From Pseudomonadota bacterium (GTDB lineage Bacteria; Desulfobacterota; Desulfobacteria; Desulfobacterales; Desulfolunaceae): 64,000 nucleotides of DNA. Position numbers and translations under genes: made by a program. Position 1 is the first letter of the stretch, and the number at the start of each line of letters is the position of its first letter. The notes under the pieces are model-generated. The model saw only the letters and a program-made list of their open reading frames with translations. It was not told the origin of the DNA and did not search any database. The stretch covers positions 52,022-116,021 of the forward strand of contig JAHIRD010000112.1 in the NCBI GenBank assembly GCA_018818835.1, given 5' to 3'. This document shows, piece by piece, positions 52,414 through 60,999 of the stretch.

Positions 52414-54891
52414 CTATTTTTTTAAACGGGAATGGGCATCCATTAGCTCACACCATGCGGATTCAAGGTCGTTGACGTAAGCGGTCATGAGGCCCGGATG
52501 TTCACAATCATTTAAATTGTCAAACTGCTTGGCAGCCGCTTCCAAACCATGGGCAGAAATATTTGCAGCAGCCCCTTTGATGGTGTGTACTTCGGTCATG
52601 ACACCGTTCAGATCCCCCACGTTGGCAAACTCTTTGACCTTGCCCATATTAATTTCCAAATGCTGACAAAAATCTGTGATGATATCGATATAGCTTTCCA
52701 TATCGCAGCCCAAACGTCTTAAGCCGTCAGCCATATCAAGCCCGGGCAGATCATACCGGATCTCGGCAACATCCCTTGGGGCAATCTGGCCGTTTCTTGT
52801 ACCCATCCTGCCATGTTCTCCCCCATGATAAAACGTGCTGAGCACTTTGAACAGCGTCTCTCTTTCAATGGGCTTTGAGATAAAATCATTCATACCTGCC
52901 TCAAGACAGCGTTCCTTGTCGCCCTGCATGACATGGGCCGTCATGGCGATGACAGGCAGGTCATGCAATCCCATATCATTTTTGATAATCCCTGTGGCCT
53001 CAATCCCGTCCATCTCGGGCATCTGCACATCCATCAACACCGCATCAAATGTATTTGCTGCCACCATGTCAACGGCTTCCCTGCCATTGTTTGCCCGGGT
53101 GACATGGATACCTTCGAGAAGCAGTATCTCAACGGCAACCATCTGATTGATTAGGTTGTCTTCAACAAGAAGAACCCGCATACCTTTGAATGCGTCGGAT
53201 TGTTTATACTCCCTGTCCATGTGACTCCTGTGAGCAACACCGCCATTATTGCTCGTCATGGTGGTATCATTTTTTTCACGTTCCCGTTCAACAATAACGT
53301 TGAAATAAAAGCGGCTGCCCAATCCGAGTTTGCTATCCACCCGGATCTCTCCACCCATCATGGACACGATGCGCTTACATATGGTGAGTCCAAGACCCGT
53401 TCCTCCGTATTTGCGGGTTATGGATCCGTCAGCCTGGGCAAACGCATCGAAAAGGTTCTGCTTTTCATCCAGATCAATTCCGATCCCTGTGTCTGTGACC
53501 TCAAATAAAAGTTCAATGGTTGTGTTGTCCATCCTCCCTTTTTTGAGTATCACGCAGATATCCCCTCTTTCCGTGAATTTCAAGGCATTGCTGATAAGAT
53601 TCAAAAGGATCTGCTGCAATCTCAAGGAATCACCCCGGACGAAAACAGGAATGTCAGGAGCAATATCAACAATCAATTCAATATCTTTGAAATGAAGGGT
53701 CTGGATAAACATGTCGGTTACGCCTTCAACATGTTCCCGGATTCTGAATGGTTTGGCTTCAAGCTCAAGTTTTCCGGCCTCAATTTTTGATAAATCAAGA
53801 ATATCGTTGATAATGCCTAGAAGAGAACGGGCCGACGTCCGGATGATATCCAGATACTCGTTCCTTTGTTCCTGGCTGATTTTCGAATTCATGGCAAGAT
53901 CGGACATGCCAATGATGGCATTCATGGGGGTTCTTATTTCGTGGCTCATATTTGCAAGAAATTCGCTTTTCGATCGGGCAGATTCATCGGCACGTTCCTT
54001 GGCCAACCCAAGATCCTTGTTTGCAGAGATCAATTCAAACGTCCTGTTTTCCACCCGGACTTCCAGTTCATCCTTCATTTTACGGAGTTCATCTTCAATG
54101 GTTTTTCTCTGATCAATCTCAGCGTTCAAATCCGCATTCAGATTATTGAGAAGGGCTGTCCGTTCGTAAACTCTTTTTTCGAGTTCTTCATTGGTTTTAT
54201 GTGTTTTTTCCCGCTCGTTTTCAAGTTGAATGGTCATGTAAAAATTTCTCCTGTCAAAAAATTCCAGGAGATAACACGAGACCATACCAATGACATTGGC
54301 ACAGATAAAAAAGAAATTATTGTTGATTACAACAGGCAGGGGCGGAGATGTCATCATGATGGCAGTGAGTTCATAGACAAGAATAAGTAACCAACCCGAA
54401 AGCGTTGCCCAAATAAACCGAACTCGGCCAAAGGTATAAAGAAACATAAAAACAATGATCAGGCCGGCATAGTATGAATAGGTTGCAGGGGGGGTGGCCA
54501 GGACGATCATGGCAATAATGCCCCCCCCACCTATGACTGCCGTAGACACAAAGATCAGCTGCATGAACATTTGAAAATAATGTGTATATGATAAAAGAAT
54601 AACAAAAAGGATATAAGGTAAAAAGATACCAAACCTTATAAAAAGTAAGGGTTTATATCCATCAGGAACAAGCAGGACATCCAAAATACCAAACAGGGAA
54701 TACACGAGGCCTGCAAGGAAGATGACCGTACGGATTTCAAACATGTATTTCTGATTTTCGTGAACGCTTAGGGTGTAAGCTTTTTCAAGATACGCCTGAT
54801 CGCCTTTAAACGATAGGGTTATGGGATGAAGATTTATTTTTCCTTCTAAAGGCATTGTCATGGGTCTTTTATTGAATTTGTACAGGTTCAT
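52414..54891 (-). CDS. Hybrid sensor histidine kinase with receiver and HPt domains
   Basis: 825 aa inner-membrane kinase. N-terminus soluble to about 40, then about six TM segments to 225, a coiled coil (about 230-320), HisKA with His in FLANMSHEIRTPMNAIIG near 330, HATPase (LLNLISNALKFTERGDI, DTGIGID, GTGLGLTICKRIV), receiver domain near 580-700 (LLVEDNLINQMVAVEIL, phosphorylated Asp in AVLMDVQMPEMDG), and HPt near 730-825 (His in VHTIKGAAANI). A full internal phosphorelay, which needs a separate output regulator. GAGGAG lies 5-6 bases before the ATG 54891. The upstream CNBD gene is divergent. Confidence 0.93.
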   Translation of the reverse strand: MNLYKFNKRPMTMPLEGKINLHPITLSFKGDQAYLEKAYTLSVHENQKYMFEIRTVIFLAGLVYSLFGILDVLLVPDGYKPLLFIRFGIFLPYILFVILLSYTHYFQMFMQLIFVSTAVIGGGGIIAMIVLATPPATYSYYAGLIIVFMFLYTFGRVRFIWATLSGWLLILVYELTAIMMTSPPLPVVINNNFFFICANVIGMVSCYLLEFFDRRNFYMTIQLENEREKTHKTNEELEKRVYERTALLNNLNADLNAEIDQRKTIEDELRKMKDELEVRVENRTFELISANKDLGLAKERADESARSKSEFLANMSHEIRTPMNAIIGMSDLAMNSKISQEQRNEYLDIIRTSARSLLGIINDILDLSKIEAGKLELEAKPFRIREHVEGVTDMFIQTLHFKDIELIVDIAPDIPVFVRGDSLRLQQILLNLISNALKFTERGDICVILKKGRMDNTTIELLFEVTDTGIGIDLDEKQNLFDAFAQADGSITRKYGGTGLGLTICKRIVSMMGGEIRVDSKLGLGSRFYFNVIVEREREKNDTTMTSNNGGVAHRSHMDREYKQSDAFKGMRVLLVEDNLINQMVAVEILLLEGIHVTRANNGREAVDMVAANTFDAVLMDVQMPEMDGIEATGIIKNDMGLHDLPVIAMTAHVMQGDKERCLEAGMNDFISKPIERETLFKVLSTFYHGGEHGRMGTRNGQIAPRDVAEIRYDLPGLDMADGLRRLGCDMESYIDIITDFCQHLEINMGKVKEFANVGDLNGVMTEVHTIKGAAANISAHGLEAAAKQFDNLNDCEHPGLMTAYVNDLESAWCELMDAHSRLKK

Positions 54892-55211
54892 TCAACTCCT
54901 CAGTCTCCATCGAACCCAAAATTATCTGAAGCATTTAACTTCATTATATAAATCTATTTCATAGAGTTGATGGAATTTCAAGATAAAAGCATTAAAACCC
55001 TGACAATCGCTGCATGTGGCAAAATTCTCTCCATATGGATGAGTCACTTTATTATTTACAGCATCAGTATTTTCATTTATCACAGGGTTTAAAACGGAGC
55101 ATCAGCAGGATCGCTTTTGCATAATCCACAAGAGAGATTGACAATCATAAGATATAGTTATACTTTTATATGGCAACAACAGAACATCACACTTAAACGA
55201 ATGAGGTTTTT
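54892..55211. other. Intergenic stretch between divergent kinase and CNBD genes
   Basis: 320 bases. AT-rich with one promoter-like site (listed) near 55138. No gene, no strong hairpin seen. Confidence 0.4.
55138..55166 (+). promoter_or_regulatory. Possible promoter of the CNBD gene
   Basis: Exact TTGACA at 55138-55143; TACTTT follows at 17 bases or TATACT at 15. Located 46-75 bases ahead of the ATG at 55212. Confidence 0.4.
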
Positions 55212-55700
55212 ATGATTCCAACCCGGGTTATTGCGGGAAAAAGCCTGACCAACCAAGTCACAGAGTTTTTTATGAGTGTTCCTTTTTTCGAACGGATCAA
55301 TTCAGAAGAAATCAAAGTGATTGCAAAGCATATTGCTTTTATGGAGGTCAAGAAGGGTGATGTGCTTTTTAATGAGGCGGACAAAGGGAATTATATCTGT
55401 TTTATTGTCAGCGGTATTCTTGAAGTTGTGGTGACCAAAGAAACCACCGGTCAGGAAGTCGTTCTTGCAACACTGTCGCGAGGGCAGTCCACAGGTGAAA
55501 TGGCCATCATCGAAGATATGCCCCGTTTTGCCACGATCCGTGCCATTAATGACAGCACCATGTACGTTTTATCGAAAAGCGCTTTTGAGCTGATCCTCTC
55601 CAAACACCCCCACATCGGCATCAAACTTCTTAAAGGGGTGGCCTATGTCTTGAGCCACAACCTCAGGCAAACATCCATGAAACTTGCCAATTATATGTAA
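55212..55700 (+). CDS. Cyclic-nucleotide-binding domain protein
   Basis: 162 aa. One CNBD domain (about 18-135): FFERINSEEIKVIAKHIAFMEVKKGDVLFNEADKGNYICFIVSGILEVVV, then ATLSRGQSTGEMAIIEDMPRFATIRAINDSTMYVLSKSAFELIL. The phosphate-binding cassette reads GQSTGEMAIIEDMPRFATI; the usual RAA is FAT, so affinity for cAMP is uncertain. No DNA-binding helix-turn-helix follows, unlike Crp/Fnr. Probably a stand-alone sensor or adaptor. GAGG precedes the ATG. Its end overlaps the TerB-DnaJ gene (opposite strand) by 10 bases. Confidence 0.88.
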   Translation: MIPTRVIAGKSLTNQVTEFFMSVPFFERINSEEIKVIAKHIAFMEVKKGDVLFNEADKGNYICFIVSGILEVVVTKETTGQEVVLATLSRGQSTGEMAIIEDMPRFATIRAINDSTMYVLSKSAFELILSKHPHIGIKLLKGVAYVLSHNLRQTSMKLANYM

Positions 55701-56446
55701 CCCCGTTCATGCTTAACCTTCTCATACGCTTCCTGAATTTCTCTGAATTTATTCGAAGCAAATGTGACAAACTCATCCGGAAGCCCCTTGGATGCGATCT
55801 TATCCGGATGATATTCGGACACAAGCTTTCTGTATTGTTTTTTGACAAAGGCATCGGTGTCCTGTCTTGTGCAGCCCAGGATTGCATGATAATCAATCCC
55901 TTTATCTATATATTTTGCTTTGAGTGCCAGATAGGCTTCTGTGGGGTAGTTGAATATGTGGACGGCTGAAAGAAGAAGATGCTCCTCTTCATCACTGAGG
56001 GTCCCGTCTGATGCTGAAACCCTGATCAATACATCAAGAATAAAATCCAAAAAGCCTGGTTGGGAATGGAAATGCTCATAAAACTGGTAAGCGAAACTCT
56101 CAAAATTTTCCTGTGAATCCGCGGCTGCTTTAAAAATCGTGAGGGCAATCTTCCGGCTCTCGGAGTTGAGATGCAATTCGTTTTTGATAAACTTTTCCAC
56201 GGTTTCATATTCATTTTCACAAATTCGGCCGTCAGCTTTTGCCATTTTCGCAAGCATGGAGAAGACCGCCACAAAAAACACCATTTGTGTCTGCTCATTT
56301 TTTGAAAGCCTCGGCCTTCCGGCCCCTGGTGTCGGAACCATCTGACCGTCGAAACTATGGCCGAAAACAGCTCCCGCAATGGCTCCAAGGGGGCCGCCCA
56401 ATGCAAATCCAATCGTTCCACCTATTACTTTTCCCAGCCAACCCAT
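55691..56446 (-). CDS. TerB-DnaJ protein (DjlA-like)
   Basis: 251 aa. Residues 1-30 are glycine-rich and may be membrane-inserting (GGTIGFALGGPLGAIAGAVFG). TerB-like helical domain about 50-165 (FFVAVFSMLAKMAKADGRICENEYETVEKFI, typical acidic metal-binding helix). J domain 185-251 with the HPD motif in YRKLVSEYHPDKIASKG, which stimulates DnaK. This is the DjlA domain order. AAGGAG precedes the ATG. Probable membrane-associated co-chaperone. Confidence 0.92.
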   Translation of the reverse strand: MGWLGKVIGGTIGFALGGPLGAIAGAVFGHSFDGQMVPTPGAGRPRLSKNEQTQMVFFVAVFSMLAKMAKADGRICENEYETVEKFIKNELHLNSESRKIALTIFKAAADSQENFESFAYQFYEHFHSQPGFLDFILDVLIRVSASDGTLSDEEEHLLLSAVHIFNYPTEAYLALKAKYIDKGIDYHAILGCTRQDTDAFVKKQYRKLVSEYHPDKIASKGLPDEFVTFASNKFREIQEAYEKVKHERGYI

Positions 56447-56499
56447 TGAATTCTCCTTAATTTACACACTATCAATTCAACTAACACCCAATGTATTTA

Positions 56500-56529
56500 T
56501 ATATAACCCGGATTCCAAGAAGAAATCAA
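56500..56529 (-). promoter_or_regulatory. Possible promoter of the TerB-DnaJ gene
   Basis: On the minus strand TTGATT (56529-56524), then 18 bases to TATATA (56505-56500). About 55 bases before the gene's ATG. Confidence 0.3.
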
Positions 56530-56591
56530 AGCAATTACAAATATCTATCCCCTTCATGAATTCATATGCCGCTGAACGCCTCCGATTATTT

Positions 56592-56620
56592 TTGACACAG
56601 CCCTCTTTTTTTTCTATAAT
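56592..56620 (+). promoter_or_regulatory. Perfect sigma70 consensus promoter
   Basis: TTGACA at 56592-56597, a 17-base spacer, then TATAAT at 56615-56620: both hexamers and spacing are exact consensus. It would start RNA near 56627, giving a leader of about 105 bases before the HEAT-receiver gene (56732). The leader has a small ACCGG/CCGGT hairpin near 56684. Confidence 0.75.
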
Positions 56621-56731
56621 TTATACAAGATATCGTCACTATTTTCCACATGCCCGTTTGATTGGCTTCTTTTAACTGAAAGACCGGCCCCCTTGTCCGG
56701 TTCATCTTCTTCAATAGAAATTAAATAAACC

Positions 56732-58456
56732 ATGATGCAAAGCCCCAAGAATCTTGTGAATGAATCCTATGTACTCCAAATCACGGACTGCCTTCGTCAT
56801 CAAAACATGGAAACGCTCAGAGATCTTCTGGATAATTTCCCTGATAGAGATGAAAAAACCAGAGTCAGGGCTCTTTTTGAAATAAGCGTATCGTCCAATA
56901 ACAATGCGTTTTTCGCACTCAACCATTTGATTGATAAGGCTCCCCCCAGTGCCACCTATAAAAACGATCTGGTTGAATTATTACTCGACAAAGCACAGGC
57001 TCATGCCCCCTTCATTCTTCCATTTATAGACCACGCCTCCCCGGGCCAGCAAAAAAATGCTGTCCCTGTTTTTGCCAGCATCCTTCTCAGTGAAACCGAC
57101 ACGCATATTCTTCAGAAAGTCCTTATGGCCATCGGAAAAACAGGTGAAAAATCCTGCATCAACGTTGTGGCCGACTTCATATTTTACGACCACGAAGGAT
57201 TGAAACGGGCTGCCATTAGTGCTCTTGGAGGAATTGGTGGCCCATCGGCCATCAAACGACTTGCCTTTGCCAGCCAGACGAGTAAGTCAGATGCCTATCT
57301 TGTCAGTACACTGGAGAGGCTCATAAAGCAACTCTCCCTTGATGATCCCAATGACAATCCTGACGCCAAACAACTTGCCTCACGAAAAGATACGCTGGAA
57401 GGGCTTACCGAGGATTCCGATATGGCCCAGCTTATTATCATGTTGAATTCCAACTCCCCCCATGAACGTCATCTTGCCATTGATTCCCTGATTGATATCG
57501 GTCCCCGGGTAATCCCGGCCGTCTCTGCGAATATAGATCTTTCAAACGTGGATTCCATTATCAATGGGCTGGATATTCTGGGGAATATTCGACACGAGGC
57601 TGCCCTGCCCTCTATTTTAAAAATATTGTCTCTCCACCATCCGGATTCCAATGTCCGTTTTTCAGCCTATGAAGCCATTTCCAAATTATCCCGTCTTCAC
57701 TCCTCGGTTTCACTGATCGACGGAGTCACTGATGCCTCAGAACAGGTGCGGCTTGCAGCGGCCACAGCCATCAACAGCAATCCATCCGACGTTATACTTT
57801 CCGGTCTGAAAAGTAAAATCGAAACCTCAGGGCGGCGATCCAAACGCGCACTTATTATTGCTGCCATCATTGACAGTCATGCCGATCATATTTTCTCCAG
57901 CCTCATGGACTCCGACTCCTTTGTTTTTCATGCCATGGAGTATATCGCCCAGAGCCATCATTCGACGGTTTCTTTTTTCAAAGACATTCTCATCCGGCGA
58001 GGAACGAGGTCCCTGGCAAATTCAATAATAAGCCAGGTCCGGAAACCTGAAAAAAACAAACCTTCTTTAACGATCTTCTGCGTTGATGATTCTTTAATCT
58101 GCCTAAAATATTATATCAGACTTTTTCACAGCATGGGTCATCAGCCCTTTGTTTTTGAAGATCCTGATGCTGCATGGGTGGCCTTGCAAAAACACAAGCC
58201 TGACCTGGTCACAACCGACCTGAATATGATTTCCATGAACGGTCTTCAGTTGGCGGAAAAGATCAGGAGTCTCTACTCCATTTCCGAATTACCCATCGTT
58301 GTCATTACAACCCAAAAAGATTTTATTTTATCGTTTCAGTCCATCGATACCTCCCGGAATCATCCGGACAACAATACCATGATGAAAATTAACCATGCCA
58401 TTCACAAGCCCCTGGAGTTCAAATCCATCAAACCTCAGATAGACCGGATCACCTGA
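56732..58456 (+). CDS. HEAT-repeat protein with C-terminal receiver domain
   Basis: 574 aa. Residues about 1-430 are alpha-helical HEAT-type repeats (e.g. AISALGGIGGPSAIKRLAFA, AIDSLIDIGPRVIPAVSANI, GLDILGNIRHEAALPSILKIL, AYEAISKLSRLHSSVSLIDGV). Residues about 447-570 are a receiver: IFCVDDSLICLKYYIRLFHSM (acidic pocket), phosphorylated Asp in LVTTDLNMISMNG near 490, and IVVITTQ; the final Lys is in AIHKPLEF. No DNA-binding or enzyme output, so the HEAT scaffold may itself be the output, changing partners upon phosphorylation. No good ribosome site is visible ahead of the ATG. Confidence 0.85.
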   Translation: MMQSPKNLVNESYVLQITDCLRHQNMETLRDLLDNFPDRDEKTRVRALFEISVSSNNNAFFALNHLIDKAPPSATYKNDLVELLLDKAQAHAPFILPFIDHASPGQQKNAVPVFASILLSETDTHILQKVLMAIGKTGEKSCINVVADFIFYDHEGLKRAAISALGGIGGPSAIKRLAFASQTSKSDAYLVSTLERLIKQLSLDDPNDNPDAKQLASRKDTLEGLTEDSDMAQLIIMLNSNSPHERHLAIDSLIDIGPRVIPAVSANIDLSNVDSIINGLDILGNIRHEAALPSILKILSLHHPDSNVRFSAYEAISKLSRLHSSVSLIDGVTDASEQVRLAAATAINSNPSDVILSGLKSKIETSGRRSKRALIIAAIIDSHADHIFSSLMDSDSFVFHAMEYIAQSHHSTVSFFKDILIRRGTRSLANSIISQVRKPEKNKPSLTIFCVDDSLICLKYYIRLFHSMGHQPFVFEDPDAAWVALQKHKPDLVTTDLNMISMNGLQLAEKIRSLYSISELPIVVITTQKDFILSFQSIDTSRNHPDNNTMMKINHAIHKPLEFKSIKPQIDRIT

Positions 58457-58574
58457 CACCCAACGATAAAAAATCATTCATCGTGCAGGTAAAACAAAAA
58501 AACTTTTGACTCATGCTCTTTTTTTTCTTAGTCTTGGATCGTTTTAATCGTCCATCAATTAAGGATTAGGGTCC

Positions 58575-59288
58575 ATGAATCTGGTGCTTTTATTTAAAAG
58601 CGATTTCATTTTTGACACATCACGGGTCCGTCTTATGGGAAGACGATTAAAACATGTGCTGGAGATCCACAAGGCCAGCACAGGTGATTGTTTGGAAATC
58701 GGGCTTGAAAACGGACCCATGGGTCAGGGCAACGTCGTTTCCATTGATCATCAGTGCCTTGAAATGGATGTCACTCTGGATAGACCTCCTCCCCCCAGCC
58801 TTGCCTTGAATCTGGTCCTTGCCCTCCCCCGGCCCAAGGTTTTAAACCGGGTGATCCTTTCTGCCACCTCCCTGGGCATTAAAAAAATATGGCTGATCCA
58901 TACCGCACGGGTTGAAAAAAGCTATTGGCAAAGTCCCCGCCTGGACAAGGAAAATATTAGGGAACAAGCGATTCTTGGCCTTGAACAATCCAAAGATACA
59001 CTGATGCCGGAAATCATTCTTAAAAAAGGGTTCAAACCCTTTGTTGAAGACGAGTTACCCGGAATCATACAAGGAACCCGTGCCTATGTGGCTCACCCCG
59101 GCTCTGGCCTGGCCTGCCCCGTGGCTACCAAGGAACACCTTACACTTGCCATTGGCCCGGAAGGTGGGTTTATTCCATATGAAATAAGTAAATTATCAGA
59201 TTGCGGCTTCATACCGGTCCATCTCGGGAACCGGGTTTTGAGAGTAGAATCAGTTCTTCCATACATCATCGGGAGGATGTTCTGTTGA
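58575..59288 (+). CDS. rsmE: 16S rRNA (uracil-1498-N3) methyltransferase
   Basis: 237 aa. SPOUT-family knot methyltransferase. Motifs: LALPRPKVLNRVILSATSLGIKKIWLIHTARVEKSYWQS and the knot AIGPEGGFIPYEISKLSDCGF...HLGNRVLRVESV. Length is usual. Starts at 58575 after an AAGGATTAGG leader. Its stop lies within the truncated repeat at 59284-59328. Confidence 0.94.
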   Translation: MNLVLLFKSDFIFDTSRVRLMGRRLKHVLEIHKASTGDCLEIGLENGPMGQGNVVSIDHQCLEMDVTLDRPPPPSLALNLVLALPRPKVLNRVILSATSLGIKKIWLIHTARVEKSYWQSPRLDKENIREQAILGLEQSKDTLMPEIILKKGFKPFVEDELPGIIQGTRAYVAHPGSGLACPVATKEHLTLAIGPEGGFIPYEISKLSDCGFIPVHLGNRVLRVESVLPYIIGRMFC

Positions 59289-59328
59289 CGGATATATTCA
59301 TGGGATAGGACTTTTTACGACGCCATCA
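59284..59328. repeat. Intergenic repeat, truncated copy 4
   Basis: The stretch after GTTGACGGATAT ends with GGACTTTTTACGACGCCATCA, matching the inner-left and right parts of copies 2 and 3; the left terminus and middle are missing. The rsmE stop codon (59286-59288) falls at its left edge. Confidence 0.65.
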
Positions 59329-59417
59329 TTTTTGTGCCAAAAACCCTTGGCATCACTTCCGTTTATGTATATCATGGCACAACACATTTTTTTAATATGA
59401 CCAAAAAAAGGACAACC

Positions 59418-60464
59418 ATGAGCACCATAGACAGGTTATCACAATCCGATGCAGCCGCCTGGACCGAAGAACTCATCGCCTGCCTTGAAATCGGAAAACT
59501 TCTGACGTCCACCCGAAATCATAAAAAAATATTTGAACATATTATGCAATGCGGGAGCAAGATTATCAAAGCCCAGCACTGGTCCCTTCTGATCAAAGAT
59601 GAAGAAACCGGCAATCTCAATTTTGAAATTGTTGTTGGAGCTGACAAGACTCTTTACGACCCCATTGTTCTTGGCCCCAAGGAGGGTATAGCCCCCTATG
59701 TGGCACATACCGGGAAACCCATGTTCGTTCCTGATGTCAGCAAAGAGCCCATGTTCAACCGTAAAGTTGATCTTAAAACAGGTTTTATTACTCAATCCAT
59801 TGTGTGCATCCCCCTTTCCATCCGTGGCAAGGTCATGGGGGTTATTGAAATCGTCAACATCAAGGACATGGATTTTTTTAGCACAAAAAATTACCCTATT
59901 TTATCGATTCTTGCGGATTACGCCGCCATTGCCATTGACAATTCCAGATACATGGCCAAAATCAAAAAGATCAGTATCACCGACGAATACACCGGGTTGA
60001 CCAATGCTCGATTCATGCATGACTTTCTGGATGATCATTTCAGAATCAATCAGGGAAAAGACATTGGCATCGCGGCGATTTTCATGGATATGGACAATTT
60101 CAAAACCATTGTGGATAAACACGGTCACATGGATGGCTCCGAGCTACTCAAAAAAATCGGCTGCACCATTAAAACCTGTCTGTCAGATGGTGATTTGCTC
60201 ATTAAATACGGCGGCGACGAATACATTATCCTGCTGCCCGGCCGGAATAACATGGATGCATTCACCCTCTCCAAAACCATATCCGAAAAACTGATAAATA
60301 CGGTGTATCACATAAATACAAACGATCAGGTTCGTGTTACAGCCTGCTTCGGGGTGGCATCATGCCCTGAGAATGCCAAAGAAAAAAAAGATCTTCTGAT
60401 CGCAGCGGACAATGCTCTTTTCAAAGCAAAAATCACAAAAAAGAACAGTATTGGCCTTGCGTGA
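59418..60464 (+). CDS. GAF-GGDEF protein (probable diguanylate cyclase)
   Basis: 348 aa from the ATG at 59418 (AAAGGAC 6 bases ahead). GAF about 25-170 (KIIKAQHWSLLIKDEETG, GIAPYVAHTGKPMFVPDVSKEPMFN, IVCIPLSIRGKVMGVIEIVN). GGDEF domain about 185-348: DEYTGLTNARFMHDFLDDHF, IFMDMDNFKTIVDKHGHMDGSELLKKIG and YGGDEYIILLPG. The signature is GGDEY rather than GGDEF/GGEEF, so the last residue is a conservative change; the metal-binding Asp is kept. No RxxD inhibitory site that I can see. The phosphoesterase gene follows in 3 bases, so the two are cotranscribed. Confidence 0.9.
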   Translation: MSTIDRLSQSDAAAWTEELIACLEIGKLLTSTRNHKKIFEHIMQCGSKIIKAQHWSLLIKDEETGNLNFEIVVGADKTLYDPIVLGPKEGIAPYVAHTGKPMFVPDVSKEPMFNRKVDLKTGFITQSIVCIPLSIRGKVMGVIEIVNIKDMDFFSTKNYPILSILADYAAIAIDNSRYMAKIKKISITDEYTGLTNARFMHDFLDDHFRINQGKDIGIAAIFMDMDNFKTIVDKHGHMDGSELLKKIGCTIKTCLSDGDLLIKYGGDEYIILLPGRNNMDAFTLSKTISEKLINTVYHINTNDQVRVTACFGVASCPENAKEKKDLLIAADNALFKAKITKKNSIGLA

Positions 60465-60467
60465 CTG

Positions 60468-60983
60468 ATGGCGAGATTAGTTATAACCGCAGATATTCAC
60501 GGCAGTCTTCGAACCTGGGATAAAATCAAGGCCCTTGTCAAGCAAGGAGACAGTTTGGCCATTGCCGGAGATTTGTTTGATACGGTTTACGGGTCGAAGG
60601 GGAATGACGATTTTAGGCCCGATATCATAAAAAAAGACTTCAGGAGCCTGCCCTTTCGGACCTACTATGTCTATGGGAATTGTGACAGGGAAGATTATTT
60701 CAAAGGGCATGGCTTCCAGTGTGATTTCGATTTCAATGGTCATGCAATCCTGATGAACCATGGCCATCAAAAACTCCCGGATCTGACGAATTATCAGATC
60801 ATCATCGAGGGTCACAGTCACAGGCCGCGCCTTGATAGCATCATGGGTAAAATCTTTCTCAATCCGGGTTCTCCCAACCATCCACGTTCAGAATATCCAA
60901 GTTATGCCCTCCTTGAAAACCATCGTATTCGAATCATGGACTTCACAAAAAACAAAGTGATCAGCGAATTGGATATTTCGTAA
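60468..60983 (+). CDS. MJ0936/YfcE-type metallophosphoesterase
   Basis: 171 aa. Metal-binding motifs in order: ADIHGS, AIAGDLFD, YGNCDRE, MNHGHQ, EGHSHRPRLD and LNPGSPNHPR, all of the YfcE/MJ0936 phosphodiesterase family. These act on small phosphodiesters, 2',3'-cAMP-type or bis-p-nitrophenyl substrates in vitro; the natural substrate is unknown. The gene follows the GAF-GGDEF gene directly. Being next to a cyclase does not show that it acts on c-di-GMP. Confidence 0.9.
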   Translation: MARLVITADIHGSLRTWDKIKALVKQGDSLAIAGDLFDTVYGSKGNDDFRPDIIKKDFRSLPFRTYYVYGNCDREDYFKGHGFQCDFDFNGHAILMNHGHQKLPDLTNYQIIIEGHSHRPRLDSIMGKIFLNPGSPNHPRSEYPSYALLENHRIRIMDFTKNKVISELDIS

Positions 60984-60999
60984 ACATTCACCAGGTAAA

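Noticed and set aside
60468..60983. c-di-GMP phosphodiesterase role for the YfcE-type enzyme beside the GGDEF gene
   Set aside because: The family is not EAL or HD-GYP and is not known to act on c-di-GMP; proximity is not enough.
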